Below are positions 38,208-46,703 of a stretch of 64,000 nucleotides of DNA, in pieces. Position numbers and translations under genes: made by a program. The DNA lies in assembly GCF_025699485.1 (NCBI RefSeq), contig NZ_JANUXN010000005.1:1-64000 (forward strand), in the 5' to 3' direction. The notes beneath the pieces are model-generated. The model saw only the letters and a list, made by a program, of their open reading frames with translations. It did not search any database and was not told the origin of the DNA. The stretch comes from Thauera carbonicopians (GTDB lineage: Bacteria; Pseudomonadota; Gammaproteobacteria; Burkholderiales; Rhodocyclaceae). Every line of letters starts with the position of its first letter. Position 1 is the stretch's first letter.

Positions 38208-39890
38208 ATGGATGAATCCGCCGCCGCACCGAGGGTGTCCCAATTCCGCTTGGCCCTGCTGTGGCCGCTGCGCCTGTTGCCGGCGCCCGGCATGGTCGAA
38301 GCGCAGCTGCGGCCCTGGGAAGTACTGCGCGACATGGGCGAGGCTTCGCCGTGGCGCGAAGTGGAGCACGACATCGAGCGCGAAGGCGGCTTTTTCGAGG
38401 AACGCCACTACAGCGAGTTCGTCACCTTCCTGCCCTACGTACAGCAGTTCCTGTACGGCGAAGGCCGCTCGGCGGCTGGCGGCGAACCCGGCGCAGGCGC
38501 GCCGATGCGGGTCTTCAAGCGCCGCGACGTGACCAGGATGCGCATCGCCGCGCACGAACACGACGAACCGGTGACGCTCGACATCGTGCATGTGCATCTG
38601 TACTTCTTCTTCGACGTCGATGTGGTGATCCTCAACGTCGAGGTCAAGGGCGAGGACATGCCGCTGCCGCAGGTGCAGGACCTGATGTACCGCATCGGCC
38701 GCGCCTACCCCTCGGGCTGGGACGAGCACGGCAAGGCGCTGCACGGCCTGGCGCGATCCGAATGGCTGGCCGCCGACGGCACGGTGCTGGCACGCTCCGA
38801 CGCCCACGACAAGCAGGCTTTCCTGACCCACGTCAGCCGCCACCGCTCGCCGCGCATCGCGGCGAACTGGGCCTTCCTGATGCGTCCGCTGGTCAGCGCC
38901 CATGCCGACGAGGAAGGCGCGCTGCGCTACCGCCAGATCGAATACCACCGCATGCCGCTGGCGGCCTACCTGGCGCTCGACGATCCGAGTGCGCTGACAC
39001 GCAACGACTTCATCCGCCTCGGCCTGGTGACCGGCGCCGGGCCACGCAAGCCTTCAACCGCACCCGCCATCGACGGCGACGCTGCCGCGCCGCCCTATGC
39101 CGAACTCCATCTCGCGGACTTCGAGCGCCGCTATTGCTACGATCGTTTCTGGAGCGCCGGCGGCGCCGCGCCGCATACCCGCTACCTGTGCAGCGGCCAT
39201 GCCTTGATCGTGGTGGGCGATGCGCGTTCTGCCTTCTTCACCGACCGCCAGCGCGGCGTGCTGGCGCAGTTCCGCCACCAGCATTTCCTGCTGTTCCTGA
39301 TCGCGCACTTCCAGAAAGCGGCCTTGCTGACCTTTTCCGAGCGCCTGGTCGAAGCGCTGAAGCCGCTGCGGGTCAGCGACCCGGCCAGCGTCCGGCGCTT
39401 CAAGCGCGCGATCCGCGCCAGCTTCGAGGGCTTCCTGCGCTTCACCCACCGCTACTGGTTCCACGACATCGCCGAACAGGCGCAGACACGCGCGCTGTTC
39501 CGCATGACCACCGAGCACCTGCAGACCGATTCGCTGTATGCCGAAGTCAAGGAGCGCACCGCCGACATGAATACCTATCTCGACGCCGACGGCCTGCGCC
39601 GCCAGGCCAACACGGTGGTGCGGTTGACGGTGGTGACGATCTTCGGCCTGATCGGCTCGATGACCACCGGTTTCCTCGGCATGAACCTGCTGGCGGAAGC
39701 GAATTCGCCGCTGTCCCGGCGGCTGCTCCTGTTCGTGCTGGTCGCCGCCGTCTTCGGCGGGCTGACGATCTACACGATGGTGAAATCGAAGCGCCTGTCG
39801 GACTTCCTCGACGCGGTATCGGATGAACGCCTGTCGGCCTGGAACAAGTTCAAGGCCTTCGCTGCGGTGTGGCGGCCTGGGCGCGAGTGA
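38208..39890 (+). CDS. CorA-like membrane protein
   Basis: A 560-residue protein whose C-terminus has two membrane helices (VVRLTVVTIFGLIGSMTTGF and RRLLLFVLVAAVFGGLTIYT) joined by a loop with GMN (FLGMNLLAEANSPL). GMN is the selectivity-filter motif of CorA magnesium channels. The preceding long helical region also fits the CorA stalk. The N-terminal 400 residues are much longer than in classical CorA and not recognised. The second of two in-frame ATGs is chosen because AGGAG lies seven bases before it. It is divergent from uvrA (155-bp gap). Divalent-cation transport is inferred only from the C-terminal motif. Confidence 0.75.
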   Translation: MDESAAAPRVSQFRLALLWPLRLLPAPGMVEAQLRPWEVLRDMGEASPWREVEHDIEREGGFFEERHYSEFVTFLPYVQQFLYGEGRSAAGGEPGAGAPMRVFKRRDVTRMRIAAHEHDEPVTLDIVHVHLYFFFDVDVVILNVEVKGEDMPLPQVQDLMYRIGRAYPSGWDEHGKALHGLARSEWLAADGTVLARSDAHDKQAFLTHVSRHRSPRIAANWAFLMRPLVSAHADEEGALRYRQIEYHRMPLAAYLALDDPSALTRNDFIRLGLVTGAGPRKPSTAPAIDGDAAAPPYAELHLADFERRYCYDRFWSAGGAAPHTRYLCSGHALIVVGDARSAFFTDRQRGVLAQFRHQHFLLFLIAHFQKAALLTFSERLVEALKPLRVSDPASVRRFKRAIRASFEGFLRFTHRYWFHDIAEQAQTRALFRMTTEHLQTDSLYAEVKERTADMNTYLDADGLRRQANTVVRLTVVTIFGLIGSMTTGFLGMNLLAEANSPLSRRLLLFVLVAAVFGGLTIYTMVKSKRLSDFLDAVSDERLSAWNKFKAFAAVWRPGRE

Positions 39891-39906
39891 AGCCCGAAAA
39901 AGGAAA

Positions 39907-39923
39907 GGCCCCGTGACGGGGCC
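39907..39923 (-). terminator. Intrinsic terminator of efp
   Basis: GGCCCCG-TGA-CGGGGCC forms a strong stem; on the minus strand it is followed by TTTCCTTTTT. It lies 25 bp beyond the efp stop and 17 bp from the end of the convergent CorA-like gene. Confidence 0.85.
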
Positions 39924-39948
39924 TCTCGTGCGGCATGCAAGCAGATGC

Positions 39949-40506
39949 TTACTTGACGCGGTTCTTGTACTCGTCGGTACGGGTGTCGATTTCGATCTTG
40001 TCGCCGATCTCGACGAAGGCCGGAACCGGCAGTTCGAAGCCGGTGCCGATGCGGGCCGGCTTCATGACCTTGCCCGAGGTGTCGCCCTTGACGGCCGGCT
40101 CGGTATAGACCACTTCGCGCACGACGCTGTTGGGCAGCTCGACCGAGATCGCCTTGCCGTTGTAGAACACGACTTCGCACTGCAGGCCGTCTTCGAGGTA
40201 CTTCAGCGCATCGGTCATGTTCTCGGCTTCGACTTCGTACTGCTCGTAGTCGGCATCCATGAACACGTACATCGGATCGGCGAAGTAGGAGTAGGTGACT
40301 TCCTTGCGGTCGAGCACCACGACTTCGAACTTGTCGTCGGCCTTGTAAACCGACTCGGACGGCGCGCCGGTGAGCAGGTTCTTGAGCTTCATCTTCACGA
40401 CCGCGGCATTGCGGCCGGATTTGTTGTATTCGGTCTTCTGCACCACCAGCGGGTCGCTGCCGACCATGATGACGTTGCCCGAGCGGAGTTCCTGAGCGGT
40501 TTTCAT
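39949..40506 (-). CDS. efp: Elongation factor P (arginine type)
   Basis: A 185-residue EF-P, which rescues ribosomes stalled on consecutive prolines. It has the three-domain layout, beginning [20 protein letters not shown]. The modification loop reads [10 protein letters not shown] with Arg32, the residue rhamnosylated by EarP, rather than the lysine used by EpmA. earP lies directly upstream, 67 bp away on the same strand, which fixes the EF-P subtype. A hairpin (40527-40546: ATGCGGC/GCCGCAT) in the gap may shape expression of efp relative to earP. Confidence 0.97.
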   Translation of the reverse strand: MKTAQELRSGNVIMVGSDPLVVQKTEYNKSGRNAAVVKMKLKNLLTGAPSESVYKADDKFEVVVLDRKEVTYSYFADPMYVFMDADYEQYEVEAENMTDALKYLEDGLQCEVVFYNGKAISVELPNSVVREVVYTEPAVKGDTSGKVMKPARIGTGFELPVPAFVEIGDKIEIDTRTDEYKNRVK

Positions 40507-40573
40507 GCTGATTCCTGATTGAGTCGATGCGGCGCAACTGCCGCATGTCCTTGAAAAATTTAGCCGCGGGATT

Positions 40574-41749
40574 CTACCCTGCCGATGCCCTGCTGTGCGA
40601 GCAGAATTCCACCAAGCGCGTCACCAGGTCCGGCTGTGCGGCTAGGGAATCGCCCCAGGCGGCCGCATGGCGGCCCAGCGTCGGCAGCGCAGCGGCGAAG
40701 GCCGGCCAGGCCGCAGCAGGGTCGCCGCGGCCGTTCCAGGCCCACCAGAAATCGCTCAGTGCAGTCTTCTCCGGCGCCGGCAGGCCGGCGGTGTAGCGCG
40801 CGATGAAGGCTTCGAGCTTGTCGAAGTGGGCCCCGTCCTGCTGCGGATAGATGTGCCAGGCGAAAGGCCGGCCGGCCCACTGGGCGCGGACGAAGGAGTC
40901 CTCGCCGCGGACGAAGTTCAGATCGCAGGCCCACAGCAGCTCGTCGTAGCCGTCCTGGTCGGTGAAGGGCAGCACATGCAGGTCCAGCGCGCCCTTGCTC
41001 GCGGCATCACCCACGCCGAGTTCGCCGCGGTCGAAGGCGCGCGCCACGTCCGCCAGCACCCGCCCTTCGGGAACGAACAAATGCGTCCGCCGCGAGCCCT
41101 TCATCCAGGCCTGCAGCAAGGCAGGCAAAGCCGGCTGCTCGTAGGCGAACAAGGACACGCAGGTGTCGCCCGCCTCGCGCCGCACGCCTCTGTATGCAAG
41201 CCATTGCTCGCGCCCGCAGCGGTCGCGCAGGAAAGCGTCGCGGCGCGCCAGCAGCCCCGGCTCGCGCAGCAGGCCCCCCGTTCCACCACCGAGCCCCGGA
41301 AAGAAGAAATGCTTGGTCAGCGGCAGACGCGGATGCGGCGAAGCCATGCCGTGGCAGCCCGCCACCCAGTCCTCGGCCGACAGGTATTCGAGATTGATCC
41401 ACACCGGCGCCGGCTGCCGCCGCGCCATGGCCTGCAGATGCGTTTCAGGGATCTCGCAGGCGAAGGCTTCGATGACGACACTGGCCGGTTCAACTGCAGG
41501 AAAGGGCGCGGCCCACTGCCGCAGTTCCACGCCTGCGATGACGCCGCCCACGGCCGGATCGATGTTTCCGGCTGCCGGACAGAGGCGCAGCAGCACCGCC
41601 CAGTCATCCACCCACAGCCGGACGCCGGCACCCGTACGCGCCGCCAGATCCCGCGCCAGCCGCCAGCACACGCCGATATCCCCAAAATTATCCACAACCT
41701 GGCAGAAGATCTCCCAGGTAGGAACAGAGGGTTCATGGGCGGTATTCAT
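40574..41749 (-). CDS. earP: EF-P arginine rhamnosyltransferase EarP
   Basis: A 391-residue GT-B glycosyltransferase that attaches rhamnose from dTDP-rhamnose to Arg32 of EF-P. The N-terminal motif [19 protein letters not shown] contains the two essential aspartates (D20 and D24 here, equivalent to D13/D17 of characterised EarP). The C-terminal half has the nucleotide-sugar site ([29 protein letters not shown]). The start [10 protein letters not shown] is chosen because family similarity starts right after; the frame is open 34 codons upstream. It precedes efp in the expected order. Confidence 0.96.
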   Translation of the reverse strand: MNTAHEPSVPTWEIFCQVVDNFGDIGVCWRLARDLAARTGAGVRLWVDDWAVLLRLCPAAGNIDPAVGGVIAGVELRQWAAPFPAVEPASVVIEAFACEIPETHLQAMARRQPAPVWINLEYLSAEDWVAGCHGMASPHPRLPLTKHFFFPGLGGGTGGLLREPGLLARRDAFLRDRCGREQWLAYRGVRREAGDTCVSLFAYEQPALPALLQAWMKGSRRTHLFVPEGRVLADVARAFDRGELGVGDAASKGALDLHVLPFTDQDGYDELLWACDLNFVRGEDSFVRAQWAGRPFAWHIYPQQDGAHFDKLEAFIARYTAGLPAPEKTALSDFWWAWNGRGDPAAAWPAFAAALPTLGRHAAAWGDSLAAQPDLVTRLVEFCSHSRASAG

Positions 41750-42180
41750 GGATGTGGATACTTTTGCGTAGAAAGAGGGGAAAGCTTTTGAACAAAGGGG
41801 GAAAAGCGCATTGCCGGAAAAACCATGGACAATCGGCACACAGGCATCCACTTGCCTTGTCCACGCTGTTCTACAGTCCTGGAACCAGTGTGCTTCAAGG
41901 CCTTGATGGACTTATCCACAGATTTTGCCCTACTGTTTACATCTTTATCTTTAAATAAAAAGAAAAACATATAGAACAAACCTGCCCCTTTCCTCAGCGT
42001 TGCCGGCAGGTAGAAAACAAAAATGGAAGACCTCGTGGCAGGACTGGAAACACACAAGGGTGGACCGGGAGTCAGGCCAGGCAGGTCCATAGCCTGCGAA
42101 ACCCGCCACATAAAACTTCGTGCCGGGTTTCGCCTTCGATGCCACCGGTACGGCCCGTACCTGGTGGCTAAAGCAACTAC
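41750..42180. other. 431-bp non-coding region between earP and rsuA with DnaA box, AT-rich tract and hairpins
   Basis: No convincing gene is seen. A perfect DnaA box TTATCCACA lies at 41912-41920, followed by TGTTTACA (41934-41941) and the tract ATCTTTATCTTTAAATAAAA, which is strikingly AT-rich here. A one-mismatch box (TGTGGATAC) is at 41753-41761 and another perfect box lies in earP at 41688-41696. Towards rsuA there are two hairpins: GCGAAACCCG (42096-42105) with CGGGTTTCGC (42124-42133), and GCCACCGGTACGG (42141-42153) with a complementary arm to 42168. The second is 12 bases past the rsuA stop and may end its transcript. Confidence 0.6.
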
Positions 42181-42915
42181 TCAGACGAAATCGGCCAAGG
42201 CCTGCAAGTCGCCGGTTTCCAGCCAACGCCATTGCCCGGGTTCGAGCACAGGATCCAGCGACAAGCCGCCGATCCGGCTGCGCTGCAGAACTTCCACCCG
42301 GTTGCCGGCGGCACCGATCATGCGCTTGACCTGGTGGTACTTGCCTTCGCAGATGGTCAGTTGCAATTGCGTCGGCGAAGTCAGCACGCAGGCGGCTGCG
42401 GCGATCGGCGCCGGCTCGTCGTGCAATTCGACCCCGGCAAGCAGGCGGGCGGTGAAGCTTTCATCCACCGGATGCTTCAGCGTCACCTCATACACTTTCG
42501 GCGTGCGCTTCTTGCCCGAGCTCCACTGGTGGATGAACTGGCCGTCGTCCGACAGCAGCAGCAATCCGGTGGTGTCCTGGTCCAGCCGGCCGACGCACTG
42601 CACGTCGCGCAGCAGCATCTGCTGCGGCAGCAGGGTGAATACGGAGGGGTGGAAGGTCGGCTTGTGCGAGCACTCGTAGCCGGCGGGCTTGTGCAGCATC
42701 AGGTAGGCCTTGGCCCGGTAGCGCCAGCTCTCGTCGCCGACGCTGAATTCGAGCCCCGCCGAGCCGTCGCTGCTGCCCGGGTCGAAATCGGCGGAAGGGT
42801 CTTCGCACGGAACGCCGGCGACGCTGACATGGCCGGCACGGATCAGGGCGCGGCATTCCTTGCGGCTGCCGAATCCCTGGGAATGGAGGAGTCGTTCGAT
42901 CTGCATGAGGCGCAT
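42181..42915 (-). CDS. rsuA: 16S rRNA pseudouridine(516) synthase RsuA-type
   Basis: A 244-residue pseudouridine synthase. An S4 RNA-binding domain covers residues 1-55 (QIERLLHSQGFGSRKECRAL). The catalytic domain has KPAGYECSHK and the active-site motif GRLDQDTTGLLLLSDDG with the catalytic aspartate. The SHK-type loop and overall length match RsuA rather than RluB/RluE, though the paralogue call is by eye. An alternative ATG three codons downstream is possible. It is divergent from the AtaL-like gene at 42977. Confidence 0.88.
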   Translation of the reverse strand: MRLMQIERLLHSQGFGSRKECRALIRAGHVSVAGVPCEDPSADFDPGSSDGSAGLEFSVGDESWRYRAKAYLMLHKPAGYECSHKPTFHPSVFTLLPQQMLLRDVQCVGRLDQDTTGLLLLSDDGQFIHQWSSGKKRTPKVYEVTLKHPVDESFTARLLAGVELHDEPAPIAAAACVLTSPTQLQLTICEGKYHQVKRMIGAAGNRVEVLQRSRIGGLSLDPVLEPGQWRWLETGDLQALADFV

Positions 42916-42976
42916 GTTATCCCGGCCATGGTGGGCGTCGGGGTAAACTGTGGCGCTCGCCGTTCAGGAGATGCCC

Positions 42977-43450
42977 GTGAATTTCGAACACCTGGTCGAA
43001 GTCAATGACCTCGCCGATCCGCAGCAGGACGTGCTGACACGCGAGGAGCTGTGGTTCGGCCTGCTGTGCAGGGCGGAAGACGCGCGCGCCTTCCTGCCGG
43101 GGCTGGAAGCCTGCAACATCGTCGAGCGCAGGGACGGCGAGCTGGTGCGCGACCTGCATTTCGGCCATGCGATCGTCCGCGACCGCGTGACCTTCAAGAC
43201 GATGGAGTGGATCTGCTTCGAATCCGAAGCCAACGAGGAGCATGCCGGCGGCAGTCTGAGGATCAGCATCGAGGAGCCGGAGACCGGTTCGCTGTTCCTG
43301 CGCTTCCGCTACCGCACCACGCTGCCGGAAGGTGCCGGCAGCGAGGACGGTCGTTATGCCGAGTTCGTGCGTTCGGCCTATCACCAGTCCGACGTCGATA
43401 CCGTCCGCGTCATCCGCATGATCGCCGCATCCGGCGGCTTGCAGCAGTGA
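42977..43450 (+). CDS. AtaL-like / DUF1857 SRPBCC-fold protein
   Basis: A 157-residue soluble protein matching the AtaL-like (DUF1857) group of the SRPBCC ligand-binding fold (NFEHLVEVNDLADPQQDVLT; LTREELWFGLLCRAEDARAF). The family has a hydrophobic pocket of unknown ligand. GTG is taken as the start because AGGAG lies six bases upstream; an ATG six bases earlier directly abuts the AGGAG and would be unusable. It lies 87 bp before rdgC. Confidence 0.82.
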   Translation: MNFEHLVEVNDLADPQQDVLTREELWFGLLCRAEDARAFLPGLEACNIVERRDGELVRDLHFGHAIVRDRVTFKTMEWICFESEANEEHAGGSLRISIEEPETGSLFLRFRYRTTLPEGAGSEDGRYAEFVRSAYHQSDVDTVRVIRMIAASGGLQQ

Positions 43451-43536
43451 CCCTGACGCACTGATTCCAATCTTTACCGCGCCCGCTGCAGCCATGGCGG
43501 GCGTGTTTTCGTTCACAACAAGGAAGACCCCTACCG

Positions 43537-44529
43537 ATGTGGTTCAAGAATCTGCAGATCTATCGCCTGCCCGCCAACTGGGACATCAGCGCCGAGCGCC
43601 TGGAAGAGCAACTGGCGAAGAAGCCCTTCCACCCCTGCGGCAGCCAGGACATGGAAAGCCGCGGCTGGCTGTCGCCGCTGAACAACGAAGTGCTGGTGCA
43701 TGCCGTCGGCGGCCAGTGGCTGGTATCGCTGGGCTTCGAGCACCGGCTGCTGCCTTCGGCCGTGGTCAAGCAGGAAGCCGACGAGCGCGCCGAGGAAATG
43801 GCCGAGCAGCAGGGCTACAAGCTCGGCCGCAAGCAGATGAAGGAGCTGCGCGAGCAAGTCACGCAGGAGCTGCTGCCGCGCGCCTTCACCCGCCGCCGGC
43901 GCATGTTCGCCTGGATCGATCCGATCAACGGCTGGCTGGTCGTCGATGCTGCCAGCCAGAGCAAGGCCGAGGACGTGCTCGAACAATTGCGCCACACCCT
44001 CGACAGCTTCCCGCTGAGCCTGCTGCGTACCGAGCGTTCGCCCACTTCGGCGATGGCCGACTGGCTGGCCGGCGGCGAGGCGCCGGAAGGTTTCACCATC
44101 GACCAGGACTGCGAGCTGCGTTCGATCGGCGAGGACAAGGCGGCTGTGCGCTACGTGCGCCACACGCTGGAAGGCGAGGAGGTGAAAGGCCACCTGGAAG
44201 CCGGCAAGCTGCCGACCCGGCTGGCACTAACTTTCGACGACCGCATCAGCTTCGTGCTGACCGAGAAGCTGGAAATCAAGCGCCTGGATTTCCTCGACGT
44301 CGTGCGCGACCAGATCGATGGCGAGCAGGACGATGCCGAAGCACTGTTCAACGCCGAATTCGCACTGATGACCGGCGAGCTGGCGCTGTTGCTGCCGGCA
44401 GTAGTTCAGGCGCTGGGCGGCGAGATCGTGGCTACACCGACGGAAGCAAAAGTGGAAGCTGGTCCGGCAGCGACAGCACCGTCTTCCGAAGCCGTGGCCA
44501 GCGTGGCAGCAGACGACCCGCCGTTCTGA
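43537..44529 (+). CDS. rdgC: Recombination-associated protein RdgC
   Basis: A 330-residue protein matching RdgC, a ring-shaped DNA-binding dimer that restrains RecA-mediated recombination. It begins MWFKNLQIYRLPANWDISAE, the family N-terminus, and contains the characteristic PCGSQDMESRGWLSP segment. The C-terminus after about residue 300 is alanine-rich and variable. In Neisseria RdgC is linked to pilin variation; here no pil genes are adjacent. It is followed by a hairpin with T-run. Confidence 0.95.
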   Translation: MWFKNLQIYRLPANWDISAERLEEQLAKKPFHPCGSQDMESRGWLSPLNNEVLVHAVGGQWLVSLGFEHRLLPSAVVKQEADERAEEMAEQQGYKLGRKQMKELREQVTQELLPRAFTRRRRMFAWIDPINGWLVVDAASQSKAEDVLEQLRHTLDSFPLSLLRTERSPTSAMADWLAGGEAPEGFTIDQDCELRSIGEDKAAVRYVRHTLEGEEVKGHLEAGKLPTRLALTFDDRISFVLTEKLEIKRLDFLDVVRDQIDGEQDDAEALFNAEFALMTGELALLLPAVVQALGGEIVATPTEAKVEAGPAATAPSSEAVASVAADDPPF

Positions 44530-44920
44530 TGCAGATGTCTTTTCCTGGAGGTTCCTGAGCGGGTCTCTCCCTCCCCCCGCGAAGGGGAGGGAAGAACAGG
44601 TGTCCATGCAGCCGAAGGCTGTTTCTTTTGAGTGTACACAGGTTTTATATATTTAAAAGACTGTAAACATCATGTATTGCCCATTTCTGTGGATAAGCCG
44701 TTTTAGCACTTTGAAAACAGATGCTTGTGCACTGCATAAAGGCGTGTATGGTTGCACGGAAAGCGCTGGACGCTTTGTTGATGAAAAACGTCACGCGCTG
44801 CAGGGTCGGCTTTGTCCACAGTTTCCTCCCCTTCCGGACCACAGCTTTTCCACCGTTCCCGGCGTTCACAAGCCTTGCCGGATCGAACCCGCCGCCGTCG
44901 AGCTGCGCTAAAGTCGCGCC
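44530..44920. other. 391-bp non-coding region with DnaA box and AT-rich tract
   Basis: After the rdgC terminator, GTGTACAC (44632-44639) leads into TTTTATATATTTAAAAG, then TGTAAACA (44662-44669) and a perfect DnaA box in reverse (TGTGGATAA, 44688-44696). A one-mismatch box TTGTCCACA is at 44812-44820. Read on the minus strand, the order DnaA box, TGTTTACA, AT tract is the same as at 41912-41960. A GC-rich stem TCCCTCCCC/GGGGAGGGA precedes the terminator. No gene is supported. Confidence 0.6.
44609..44629 (+). terminator. Intrinsic terminator after rdgC
   Basis: CAGCC-GAA-GGCTG followed by TTTCTTTT, 80 bp after the rdgC stop. The stem is short (5 bp) but the T-run is good. Confidence 0.65.
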
Positions 44921-45376
44921 ATGGACTACACATCGCTCATCGAATGGTGGCACTGGGAAATCGTCGGCGTCGGCCTGGTGCTGCTCGAGCTGGTGATCCC
45001 GGCCTTTTTCGTCATCTGGTTCGGCCTCGGCGCGCTGCTGGTCGGCTTGCTGCTGCTGGCGATGCCGGATTTGTCCCTGCCGACGCAGATCGCTGCCTGG
45101 ACGGTCGCGTCGGTGGCGATGGCGGTGCTGTGGTTCCGGGTGTTCAAGCGTTCGCAGCACAAGACCCTGATCGGCACTGCGGTGGGCGAGGTCATCGGCG
45201 AAGTGGGGCTGCTGGTCAGTGCGGTGGCGCCGTTCGAGCGTGGCAAGGTGCGCTTCCAGCGCCCGGTACTGGGCGCCGAGGAATGGGCCTGCATGGCCGA
45301 AAGTCCGATCGCGGCCGGCGAGCGGGTGCGCGTCGTCAGCGTCGAAGGCAGCTTCGTCAAGGTGGCGAAAGCCTGA
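44921..45376 (+). CDS. NfeD-family membrane protein
   Basis: A 151-residue protein with two hydrophobic segments near the N-terminus (IVGVGLVLLELVIPAFFVIW; LGALLVGLLLLAMPDLSL) and another before a C-terminal soluble OB-fold (about 90-151: LIGTAVGEVIGEVGLLVSAV; RVRVVSVEGSFVKVAKA). This is the short NfeD form without the protease domain. Genes of this type pair with SPFH/stomatin proteins, and the SPFH gene starts 28 bp later. Together they are thought to organise inner-membrane protein complexes. Confidence 0.92.
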   Translation: MDYTSLIEWWHWEIVGVGLVLLELVIPAFFVIWFGLGALLVGLLLLAMPDLSLPTQIAAWTVASVAMAVLWFRVFKRSQHKTLIGTAVGEVIGEVGLLVSAVAPFERGKVRFQRPVLGAEEWACMAESPIAAGERVRVVSVEGSFVKVAKA

Positions 45377-45404
45377 TCGTTTCAATCCACGGGAAAACAC
45401 ATAC

Positions 45405-46268
45405 ATGACCGAAGGCCTCGCCATCGCGCTCGCCGTCCTGATCTTCATCGTCATCACCATTGCCAAGGGCGTGCGGCTCGTCTCCCAGGGCGAGGAATGG
45501 GTGGTGGAACGGCTCGGCAAGTACCACGCCACGCTGCGGCCGGGCCTCAACATCCTGATTCCCTATCTCGACAACGTCGCCTACAAGCTGGTGACCAAGG
45601 ACATCATCCTCGACGTGCAGGAGCAGGAGGTGATCACCCGCGACAACGCGGTGATCCTGACCAATGCCATCGCCTTCGTGAAAGTGACCGATCCGGTCAA
45701 GGCGGTGTATGGCGTGACCGACTTCTCCGAAGCGATCCGTAACCTGATCATGACGACATTGCGCTCGATCGTCGGCGAAATGGAGCTGGACGAGGCCTTA
45801 TCCTCGCGTGACAAGATCAAGGCCAGGCTGCGCGAGAGCATTGCCGACGAGGCGGTGGACTGGGGCCTGACGGTGAAGTCGGTCGAGATCCAGGACATCA
45901 AGCCGTCGCCGTCGATGCAGAAGGCGATGGAGCTGCAGGCCGCCGCCGAGCGCGAGCGCAAGGCCGCGGTGACCAAGGCCGAAGGCGCCAAGCAGGCGGC
46001 GATCCTCGAAGCCGAGGCCCGGCTGGAGGCGGCCAAGCGCGACGCCAATGCCCAGGTGATGCTGGCCGAGGCTTCGGCTGAATCCATCCGCCGGGTGACG
46101 GCGAGCATCGGCGACCAGACCACGCCGATGCTCTATCTGCTGGGCGAGAAGTACATCGCCGCGCTGGAGAAGCTGGGTGAAGGCAGCGGCTCCAAGGTGG
46201 TGGTGATGCCGGCCGACCTGCAGGAAACGCTGCGCGGCCTCGTCGGCCGGCTGGGGATGCGCGGCTGA
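45405..46268 (+). CDS. SPFH/stomatin-like membrane protein (QmcA/slipin type)
   Basis: A 287-residue protein with an N-terminal membrane anchor (GLAIALAVLIFIVITIAKGV), an SPFH domain at about 20-180 (VSQGEEWVVERLGKYHATLR; GLNILIPYLDNVAYK; LDVQEQEVITRDNAVILTNA) and an Ala/Glu/Lys-rich coiled coil at about 185-240, ending in a short tail. These proteins form large ring or cage oligomers in the inner membrane. The start MTEGLAIALA is chosen because the anchor follows; the frame is open 62 codons upstream. It forms an operon with nfeD. Confidence 0.93.
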   Translation: MTEGLAIALAVLIFIVITIAKGVRLVSQGEEWVVERLGKYHATLRPGLNILIPYLDNVAYKLVTKDIILDVQEQEVITRDNAVILTNAIAFVKVTDPVKAVYGVTDFSEAIRNLIMTTLRSIVGEMELDEALSSRDKIKARLRESIADEAVDWGLTVKSVEIQDIKPSPSMQKAMELQAAAERERKAAVTKAEGAKQAAILEAEARLEAAKRDANAQVMLAEASAESIRRVTASIGDQTTPMLYLLGEKYIAALEKLGEGSGSKVVVMPADLQETLRGLVGRLGMRG

Positions 46269-46317
46269 AAGCCGCGGCTGCATGAATCGAACCAAACCAG
46301 GCAACAGGAAGAGGACC

Positions 46318-46701
46318 ATGAAACTCGAAATCCACAATGCAGGACGCGTATTGCTGGCTGCCACGGCCCTGTCTGCCGCCGCTGGCGGCGTAATGGCGCA
46401 GAACTTCATCACCGACAAGGCCGAAGTCGAGAAAATACTGAGTGGCGCGACCTTCATCGGTGTCTATCTGCGCACCGAGTCCGCCTATACGCTCAGTTTC
46501 GGCACCGACGGCAAGCTGACCGATGCCACCGGCGCCAACGGCCGCTGGTGGGTGGATGAGCAGGGGCGTTACTGCCGCGAATGGCTGGACGGCAAGCTCC
46601 AGGGCAACTCCGGCTGCATGGAAGTCGAATTCGAGGACGGCCAGGTCGCGTTGTATTCCAAGGGCAAGAAGGTTTCGGAAGGCATCCTGACCAGCAGGTG
46701 A
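46318..46701 (+). CDS. Small exported protein of unknown function
   Basis: A 127-residue protein with a signal peptide (VLLAATALSAAAGGVMAQ). The mature 100 residues are rich in Gly, Tyr and Trp with a beta-strand pattern (TFIGVYLRTESAYTLSFGTD; GANGRWWVDEQGRYCREWLD) and two cysteines (in GRYCREW and NSGCMEV) that could form a disulfide. The look is that of a small lipocalin-like or DUF995-type periplasmic protein, but I do not recognise the family. AGGAAGAGG lies before the ATG. The next gene starts two bases after the stop, so it is co-expressed with the solute-binding protein and the cyclase. Confidence 0.75.
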   Translation: MKLEIHNAGRVLLAATALSAAAGGVMAQNFITDKAEVEKILSGATFIGVYLRTESAYTLSFGTDGKLTDATGANGRWWVDEQGRYCREWLDGKLQGNSGCMEVEFEDGQVALYSKGKKVSEGILTSR

Positions 46702-46703
46702 GC

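Noticed and set aside
40527-40546. Hairpin between earP and efp
   Set aside because: Real stem, but no T-run and no evidence for regulation; mentioned under efp only.
41951-42232. Minus-strand open frame in the earP-rsuA gap
   Set aside because: It overlaps the rsuA 3' end and the AT-rich tract, has no ribosome site, and its composition looks like structured non-coding DNA.
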